A DNA stretch of 64,000 bases from Closterium sp. Naga37s-1 (Eukaryota; Streptophyta; Zygnematophyceae; Desmidiales; Closteriaceae). Both the position numbers and the translations under genes were made by a program. Positions 54,328 to 64,000 of the stretch are shown here, piece after piece (the first letter of the stretch is position 1; each line of letters begins with the position of its first letter). The stretch covers positions 2,232,501-2,296,500 of the forward strand of contig CANJKZ010000777.1 of the NCBI GenBank assembly GCA_947471745.1, written 5' to 3'. Under the pieces are notes generated by a model. That model made no database searches and was not told the DNA's origin. It saw nothing but the letters and a program-made list of their open reading frames with translations.

Positions 54328-56774
54328 TTACCAACCCAACTGCTGTTCTCTTTCACCCAATACTCTTCTCATGTTACTCCTGCTCAAGCGCCCCCTTCCA
54401 AACACACTCATCCCGAACCGTGGCCTAAAAAAACTCTTGCTTTTCGCTCCCCCAAACTGTCCCCTTTCCCCACTCGCTTGCCTCACAATCCCCTCTCCAC
54501 TCTCGCTGCCACCTTCGCTTGCTTCCTCCACTGCAATCCAGCCCTTCCGCGCTTCATCACCCTCTGCAATATAATCTGCACCGTTGATTGACATGGGGCT
54601 CTCTGCACTAGGATTGTATGTGAGCCTGCCAGGGCTGCCCGTCATGCTGCTGCTTGAATTAGAAATGCCTGCGCCTATGGCATTCACGTCAGCAGAAGAC
54701 GCAGCGGCCACATCACCTGCTGCAGCATCAGCAGAAAGGGCAACAGCAGGCGAGTCAGAAGCAGATGCACCACTCTCCTTGGCAAACGCAGGAGCAGCAG
54801 CCAGCGCAGCAGCAGAGTTGTCCTTATGCAGCAGCAGGAAGCCCTGCACCGCCGCAGGACTCACCGCCCGCTCGCGAAACAGCGCTGCAAAACCATCAGC
54901 GTCAGAAGCAGGCGAGTTGGGGAAAAAGCGGAGGAAGAGGCGGGCGATCTGGGCGGAGGAGGCGCGGTCGAGCAGCAGGCGGAAGTCGATGCGGCCGGGG
55001 CGGATGAGGGCGGGGTCGAGGCGGTCAATGTGGTTGGTGGTCATGACGAGGATGCCCCTCTCCTGCGCTGCTATGCCGTCCAGCGCGTTCAGCAGCCCCG
55101 AGAAGGAGAGGCTGTCCGCACAGCTGCCGTCCGCCTTGGAGCGCGCGGCCGTGAAGGCGGCGTCGATGTCCTCCAGCACCACCAGGTTGCACTGGTCGCA
55201 GTTGGTCAGTGCCGTGTGCAGCTGCATGGCATAGGGGGAGAAGGGCAAGGGGGAGGCATGGGATGGGAGGAATGGGAAGCGAGCAGGGCAACAAAAACAA
55301 ACAGATTTCCTCCAGTACCACCAGGTTACACTGGTCGCAGTTGGTCAGCGCCGTGTGCAGCTGCAGTGGGGGAGAGGAGCGTGGAAAAGGAGGGGGGAGG
55401 GGGGGAGTGGCAAGAATCAGGAGAGGCAGCATAAACAAAGATGAGATGGAAAAGGGTGGGCAGGGGAGAGTGGGAAGTGTGGCAAAAAACAGGGGAGTGG
55501 GGGGCGGGGAACAACAGCGAAGTGTGGAGTGCAGGGGAGTAAGGACTGAAAGAGTTCGAGAGTGCATGGGATGCAGGAGAATAATGGAGAGAGAGGGAGC
55601 GAAAAGACAATGCAGGAATCAATTTAAACTGAAAAATACAGAATCGCCGGCAGACCCTTGCCACACTCACCGAGTCGTCGCTCATGCCGGACGAGGCGAG
55701 GCTGATGACAGCGACGCCCAGCCCCAGCTCGCCCGCCATGGCCTGGATCAGCGACGTCTTGCCGCACCCTGGGGGGCCGTGGAATAGATACCCCCGCCGG
55801 TGGGGAATGCCGCGCTCCGCGTACCACTTGGCGCCAGCCAGAAACTCCCGCGCGTCCTCCAGCAGCGCTGACGTGTCGCAATCCAGGACCACACTGGACA
55901 TCGGACGGACCTGCTTGTTCGCAGACCACCGCCAGCAGAACTGCCGGCAGTTCCACCGCTGGATGGCTGTCAGCTTCTCTTCCTGCCGTTTCGCCATGGC
56001 TGCATCTGTAGCGGCCTGCAGCACCGCCTGTAGCACGGCCTTGCTGGGAGCTTCAATCACCAGCTCCTCCTGATTCATTGAACGGATGAGCTCTGAAAAT
56101 TCTGCTTCGCTGTCAAGCTGCCCGGGGCTGTTTTTCCTTTGAAAGAAAACTTTCGACCCCCTGAAGGTGATGTGCTGGGCGGCTTTGAGCTTGGGCATGA
56201 ACCGAAGCTCAGGCTTTTCAGGGGGGGATGAATTAGCGCCGTCATCGTCATTCCAATTAATCTGCAGGGAGTATTCCGATGGCTTTAACTCCTTGTGCGA
56301 GTCGAGCCACTCCTCCACCCACTGAAATGCCTGGCTTTCGGGAGAGATGCTGATGGTGACGTTCCCGCGCCGAATTACGTAGCTCCATAGAACCTGCAAG
56401 TAGGTCATTAGGGTTCGGCTGATGAACCCGAGCGCGACGAGCCATAGGCTTCCCGCGAAAAAATCGTTGTGCAGATACTGACGAAGAATGCCGTCCAGAA
56501 GGGGCGACGCGGCGTCAATGACGGTCGTCGCGAGCGGATGAAGCGGGGAGGCAGGGGAGAGCGTGGCTTTGATGACTGTCTGCGCGAGGAAGAATGCCGG
56601 CCGATTGTGCAGACGGATGGCCGTCAGGTTGAACACGGATGTGGCATTGCCGAAAGTGACGTCTGAGCGGTCCAATGAAGGATCGAACGGTGCAGAAGCC
56701 AAGGAGGGCTGACCACCGAAAATACCGGACTGAAGGGGCATATTAAGCGCCGCAGAAGAAAGTAGATCCAGCAT
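54328..56774 (-). CDS. BCS1-like AAA ATPase (inner mitochondrial membrane type), two exons
   Basis: Exon 1 56774-55671 (368 codons), intron with GTGAGT donor, exon 2 55221-54328, both phase 0; product about 665 residues. The start at 56774 is set by an in-frame TGA four codons upstream of any other choice. A hydrophobic segment at about 105-133 (GSLWLVALGF...YLQVLW) is the single N-terminal anchor, followed by a BCS1_N-like domain. AAA core: Walker A GPPGCGKT (333-340), GMSDDS, Walker B LVVLEDID, LSFSGLLNALDGI, and TTNHIDRLDPALIRPGRID with the arginine fingers. BCS1 translocates and inserts the Rieske iron-sulfur protein into complex III; many plant BCS1-like paralogues have other roles, so the exact job is uncertain. 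The C-terminal 120 residues are a low-complexity Ala/Ser extension. No lesions seen. Confidence 0.88.
55308..55360 (-). repeat. partial duplicate of the start of BCS1-like exon 2, in the intron
   Basis: 53 bp nearly identical to 55169-55221: CAG acceptor, then codons for LHTALTNCDQCNLVVLEE. It would act as a competing acceptor. Using it reads into intron and destroys the AAA core after Walker B. Confidence 0.88.
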
Positions 56775-58394
56775 GCTTCACTTTGTCGAATCTAGTGGCC
56801 AAGGGCCGTTGTAAGCAGGGTGCAACCGTTGTTGCATCGAGCAGCAACGAGCAGTTACCAACAGGTAATGAAAACGGCACTGCTTCGCATTGTGGGTGTC
56901 TAATGTTGTGACATTGCAACACCAAGCACGTTGCATGCAGCAGACCTACGATCGGGAATGCTACAGGCGACTGCTGCCACGGGGTGACTGCCATTCTTCG
57001 AAACTGCCTTCCTTTATAGTTCGAACGATCACCCTAGTTGACGAGCCGTTGCGTGTGAGCTGAAGCAGATGCCCCTAGAGCGACTACCATCGATGAGACG
57101 AGGCAACTTGCAGGGACATGAGTTTCGCGCGCCAAAGCAGACACGCGGCTCGGAAGGGCCAGACGAAGGCGTGAAGAAGAAGCAACGAGGGAAGGAGGAT
57201 AAGAGCGGGAACTTTAGTCAGTCAGTAACAGGACAGCCCTCTCGCCTCTAGCATAGCGAGTTTGATTGATGAAGTGAAGTCCGTCAATCTTGAGTCTGTC
57301 AAGTTGAGTCGATCCCGCCTCTCGAGTTCGTAGCTTCCCATTCACGCGACAACTGGTTGCAATTCCCTCGTCTGTGTTATTAGATTCGGTTAGAATGATT
57401 CCAATTGGGTTTGGACGTGAGTAGAATAGGTTCGACAGTTAGGGTGCGTCCCCTACCTCGATCGACCCTGCCCTCGATCGATCGAGGGACGTCTACAGTG
57501 TCACAATTGACAGGGTAACCTTATTTCAAGACGGCTTGCGAATGTACAGTAACTGGTGTCCAACGATCTTGTCACTTCCGCTGATGACGATCGATGTGCC
57601 TTTGTGGCCACACCGAACTCGGCTTTTGTAGGATCGAGAGATTTCCCCCCTTGTATTTTCGACCCTGTCACCCAGGGCTCGCGATCGATCCGCGGCTGTC
57701 ACCTCCTACCAATCCCGCCCCAATCCTGCGTTCGGTGTGCCCGATCGGTTTTTCTCGTTGACACGCGATCGGTGTGCCCGATCAAGGGAGGGGACGCGCC
57801 CTAAGCAAATGGGAGGGGAGAGTGCGGCTTGAGGAGCGACGTCTGCGGAAAGCCAGTGCGTGCGGAAGGATCAGCTTCTGGCTGGACAGACAGCGTGGCG
57901 GGTTTCGGGTTTTGCGCAAAGCACACTGCATGCGTGAAACGGAAGCCATCGCGGGGTGGCTAGTTACCACAAATTTGACCAGACAAAACTGCTAGGGCAT
58001 TTTGGTTTCGCCAAAACAACGAATATAATCCTAACGACGGAGTTGAAGAGTTGACAAACATGGTAACCTGACTCTTGTTGATTCGCCATCCAAGCAATAT
58101 GAGTGAAAGTGGTTCAGACTTTATGAGTTGTAACAGAAAGAGTGCACGTAAGTCAATTTCTAAAATGTGATTATTGTTACGAATAGTAATTATCGAGACA
58201 TTACTGTGCACTCCTAACCGCAGCAATCGAAGAACACAGTACCGAGGCTGAAGACGAAAAGGCGGATGCAACACGAAGGGTCGCGCGGTTACGGAAAGAT
58301 CTGGACCGTCGGGCAGACTGCATCAGGCAGCAGCAGCGGCGAGGATTCTGCCCCCGACAGTTTCGTTACTATATGGAGTCGCACGGTTAGATTT
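56775..58394. other. host intergenic DNA upstream of the BCS1-like gene, nothing recognised
   Basis: 56775-57000 should hold the promoter; I see no convincing TATA element. 57470-57490 and 57680-57780 have CGATCGATCG-type short palindromes and CGATCGGTGTGCCCGATC repeats. Short frames are unsupported. Confidence 0.5.
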
Positions 58395-58565
58395 CGCTGT
58401 AATAAGGAAATGTACCCCTTAGAGTACATGACTAGCTAGGTTGCTTCGTATTCCCCTGTACTCTAATTTATATCCGTTTATTTGCATGTTTTAATCATCT
58501 CAAGCATTTTACATTCACTCTGCTATTGAGGTCAAGGGCCCACTACCAACACGTAGTCATGTGCG

Positions 58566-58709
58566 TGTCATAAGAACGAGCAGAAAGTTTAGAACAAGAA
58601 AAGAGGCGTTGCACTAGCAAGCAGTTGAGTACATATAGGAAACCCTAGATTGGGCTGTACTCGCTATGGAGTACCCCACTGCAGGCTAGACAAATACAAC
58701 ATTCTGACA
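58566..58709. repeat. solo LTR of the F family (144 bp)
   Basis: TGTCATAAGAACGAGC to ACATTCTGACA, flanked by a perfect duplication gtgcg (58561-58565 and 58710-58714). Same length and tail as the F LTR. No internal sequence remains, as expected after LTR-LTR recombination. It lies inside the LTR of J. Confidence 0.9.
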
Positions 58710-58779
58710 GTGCGAACCTTCCTGAGGTGATCCTAGGGACGATCAAATTCTGATCGCAACATGGTATGCGAGCGACTCG

Positions 58780-61567
<2,788 letters not shown>

Positions 61568-61679
61568 TGACATAGCTACTGTAGGCTATAGTGGGGTAAC
61601 ACATATGGGGTACAGCTTTCTAGGGTTTGTACTTGTACCCAACTTTCCCTTAGTCAAAACATTCTCGTTCATTTTCTCA
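61568..61679 (+). repeat. 5' LTR of H (112 bp)
   Basis: TGACATAGCTACTGTAGGC to TTCATTTTCTCA. Shares GTAGGCTATAGTGGGGTA and TATGGGGTACA with the G and E2 LTRs. Confidence 0.82.
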
Positions 61680-61769
61680 TGGTATCGAGCAGGTTCCCCT
61701 GTGGGAACTGTTCCTAGGGCCCACCACTTTTTTTTTTCCTGCCCGGAGCGCGCTCTACACTGCCCGAGT

Positions 61770-62600
61770 CGCGCTCCCCTCTCACGGCCCCGTCGCGCCG
61801 CCCTTTCGACCCTGTCGAGCCGCCTTAGCGGCCCCGTCGCGTCGCGCTTGCGGCCCCGTCGCGTCGCCCTCGCGGCCCCTCCACGTCGCGCCGCCCTAGC
61901 GGCCGCGTCGCGCCGCCCTCGCGGCCCCGATCCGCCGCCCTCGCGGCTCCGTCGCGTCGCGCCGCCCTCGCGGCCCCTTCGTGCCGCCCTCGCGGCCTCT
62001 TCAAGCCGCCGTCGCGACCCCCCCCCCTCCTAGCCGCCCTAGCGGCCCCGTCGCCTACCCCTGCCTCGGCGCCGCCTCTGCTGGCCCCGTCGCCTACCCC
62101 TGCGGCCCCGGAGCTGCCCTTCCCGGCCCCGGCGCCGCCTCTACTGGCCCCGACGCCGCTCCACCCCTCACCCGGCCCCGACGCTACCTCACTCGGCCCC
62201 GACGCCGCTCCACCCGGCCCCGGAGCCGCCTCTACTGGCCCCGACGCCGCTCCACCCGGCCCCGACGCTGCTCCACCCGGCCCCGACGCCGCTCCACCCG
62301 GCCCCGCCGCCGCTCCACCCGGCCCCGCCGCCGTCCCCACGCGGCCTCGCCGTCACCACCGAGCCGCCGGCGCCGCCGAGCTCCTGCCAAGCCGCCCGAT
62401 CCACCCGAGCCGCCCGAGTCGCCGCGCCACCTGAGCCGCCCGAGCCGCCGGGTCGCCGAGCCGCCGGACTGCAGTTGCTGCCGAGCCGCTGTACCGCCGA
62501 GCCGCCCGAGCCGCCCGAGCCGCCGAGTCGCCGAGCCCGAGCCGCCGTACCGCCGAGCCGCCCGAGCCGCCCGAGCCGCCGAGTTGCCGAGCCGCCGAGC
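61770..62600. repeat. leader minisatellites of H
   Basis: 61790-62040 CGGCCCCGTCGCGCCGCCCT units, 62100-62340 CCACCCGGCCCCGACGCCGC units, 62400-62600 GAGCCGCCCGAGCCGCC units. Confidence 0.88.
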
Positions 62601-62688
62601 CGCCCGAGCAGCCCTGTCCGGTAAGAGCAGCGCCTCTGTCACTGCACTGCCCTTACCCTACTGTTCGCGCTACTAGTCTACTGCTGTC

Positions 62689-64000
62689 ATGGCTACCCCT
62701 AGTGTCCTCGCTTTTGACGCTGAGGTTCGGGCCATTGACTTTGACGTCTGGGTAGATGACCTGCAGCTTTTCCTACAGTGCGATAGGGCAGACGGTCTCT
62801 CCCTCTTTGACCTCACCTCTGGTGCCTCTCCTGCCCCGCCTGCTGATGCCGACGCCACTGTTCGCTCTTAGTGGGCCACACGCGATGCTGCTGCACGTCT
62901 TGCTGTGCGTCGCCACCTGCCTACCTCTGAGCGTGCGCACTTTAGTCAGTACAAGAGTGCTCAGACCTTGTACGACGCTGTAGTTGCACGCTACTCCTCC
63001 CCTCCCACTGCTGCACTGAGCCGCCTCATGCTACCGTACCTCTTCCCTGACCTTGCTGCCTTTCCCACAGTCGCTGACCTCATTACGCACCTCCGCACTA
63101 GTGACACTCGCTACCGCGCTGTGCTTCCTGCTGAGTTCTGCGCCAAGAACCCCCCCCCCCATGTACATCACCCTCTACTACATAGTCACCCGGCTCCCTG
63201 ACTCCCTTCGCGTAGTTAGGGACCACTTCCTCTCAGTTTGCCCCACCACTCTCACCGTTGACCTCCTCGAGAAGGCCCTCCTAGCAGCAGAGAAGAGCAT
63301 AGTAGCTGTAGGAGCCTCTCGTGGTGACCCTCGCACCCCCATCTTTGAGGGGTGTTCCCCCTCCCCCCTTTTGCCCTCTGTTGCCTCTGCTGCTGCGGCC
63401 GACCTCGTTGGTCTTGAGTCGGTCGGTGCGGCGTCTACCCCTAGCGGGAGACGCCGCCCTGGCAAGGGCAAAGGGGGCAGGGGCGCTGGAGGAGCCAGCG
63501 GGGGCGGTGGAGGCGGCGGTGGAGGCGGCGGTGGAGGCGGCGGAGGGGGTGGGGGTGGCGGTGGGGGTGGTGGCGGGGGTGGAGGTGTCGGTGGCGGCAG
63601 TGGAGGCGGAGGCGGCGGCGGCGGTGGCGGTGGGACCGGAGGTGGCGGAGGTGGCGGCGGTGGAGGAGGCGGTGGCGGAGGAGGTGGAGCTGGTCGGGGT
63701 GGCGCTGCGCAGAGGGTCGGCTCCGGTGGTAGTCAGCGCCAGCAGCAGCAGCAGCAGCAGCGGCGCACTCGTGACATCCCCCCCCCTCAGCAGCTCCGTG
63801 AGTGGTACGCTGCACGCCAGCGGGGTGGGGGTACTGGTCCGTGCACCTATGTCCTACGCACCGGCGACCGCGCGGGTGAGCAGTGCGGGGGTGCGCACTC
63901 CATCCAGCGCTGCTTTGGCCGCCTGACGGACGCTTGGCGTCACCAGTTCCCGGAGGCCACTGAGATCCCCCGCTGGGGCGAGCTGTCTAGGGCGGGAGTA
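62689..64000 (+). pseudogene. copia gag and start of protease region of H
   Basis: MATPSVLAFDAEVRAIDFDV, VDDLQLFLQCDRADGLSLF, TAG at 62869-62871 (VRS-stop-WATRD), then LPTSERAHFSQYKSAQTLY, and C11 at 63150-63160 shifting into MYITLYYIVTRLPDSLRVV (from 63161), polyglycine tract (63495-63690), QQLREWYA and zinc finger C-X13-C-X3-H-X4-C near 63843-63915. Open to the window end. The same stop and the same C11 shift occur in G. Confidence 0.88.

Larger units (their letters stand above)
61568..64000 (+). mobile_element. copia element H, 5' part, continues past the window
   Basis: 5' LTR 61568-61679 (112 bp), primer site TGGTATCGAGCAGG at 61680, GGGCCC at 61717-61722, GC-rich leader, gag from 62689. 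Sequence order and protein match G closely. Inserted in J; the duplication cannot be checked because the right end is outside. Confidence 0.9.

Overview
Eukaryotic, nuclear, repeat-dominated DNA. There are spliced genes with GT/AG introns, retrotransposon primer-binding sites that match the 3' end of plant-type initiator tRNA-Met, Ty1/copia and Ty3/gypsy elements, TA-inserting MITEs and a very long (AC)n tract. GC-rich low-complexity elements and the gene set (leucine aminopeptidase, BCS1-like AAA ATPase) suggest a streptophyte green alga or an early land plant. A zygnematophyte such as Closterium is a guess from the style of the copia polyproteins, not a demonstrated identification. I saw no rRNA, tRNA, CRISPR array or bacterial-type operon.

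Layout. 1-5967: minus-strand copia element running off the left edge, split by a 2.1 kb non-autonomous element (A, 3117-5199, TSD cggtc). 5970-9068: minus-strand leucine aminopeptidase pseudogene. 9347-18669: non-autonomous copia element K whose 3' LTR is split by a 7.3 kb Ty3/gypsy element (11203-18504) that carries a cytosine-5 DNA methyltransferase domain between protease and reverse transcriptase. 18670-19981: host DNA with one candidate small gene. 19982-54208: internally deleted copia element I holding two nests. Nest one is a hairpin-rich DNA element containing copia E2 (21032-34350), which contains copia E1 (22195-28456), followed by copia C (35070-43319), which contains non-autonomous D (35611-38131). 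Nest two is MITE1 (44100-54063) containing non-autonomous F (44350-53231), which contains copia G (45101-52442); MITE2 (53531-54058) sits inside the terminal repeat of MITE1. 54328-56774: BCS1-like AAA ATPase gene, two exons, apparently intact. 58395-61567: decayed copia J with a solo LTR and 679 bp of pure AC. 61568-64000: 5' part of copia H, a sister of G.

How the parts relate. Autonomous-type copias (E1, E2, C, G, H) and the coding-poor ones (A, D, F, K) share a TATGGGGGTG polypurine end and a GGGCCC palindrome 30-82 nt downstream of the primer-binding site; most also share a conserved U3 start. This fits trans-mobilisation by a common machinery. Every long polyprotein here has at least one stop, frameshift or deletion, so none is a ready autonomous copy as written. 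The uninterrupted 1179-codon protease-methyltransferase-RT frame of the gypsy element is the most striking coding sequence. Order of insertion can be read from nesting, perfect target-site duplications and LTR identity; E1 looks youngest because its two 131 bp LTRs look identical.
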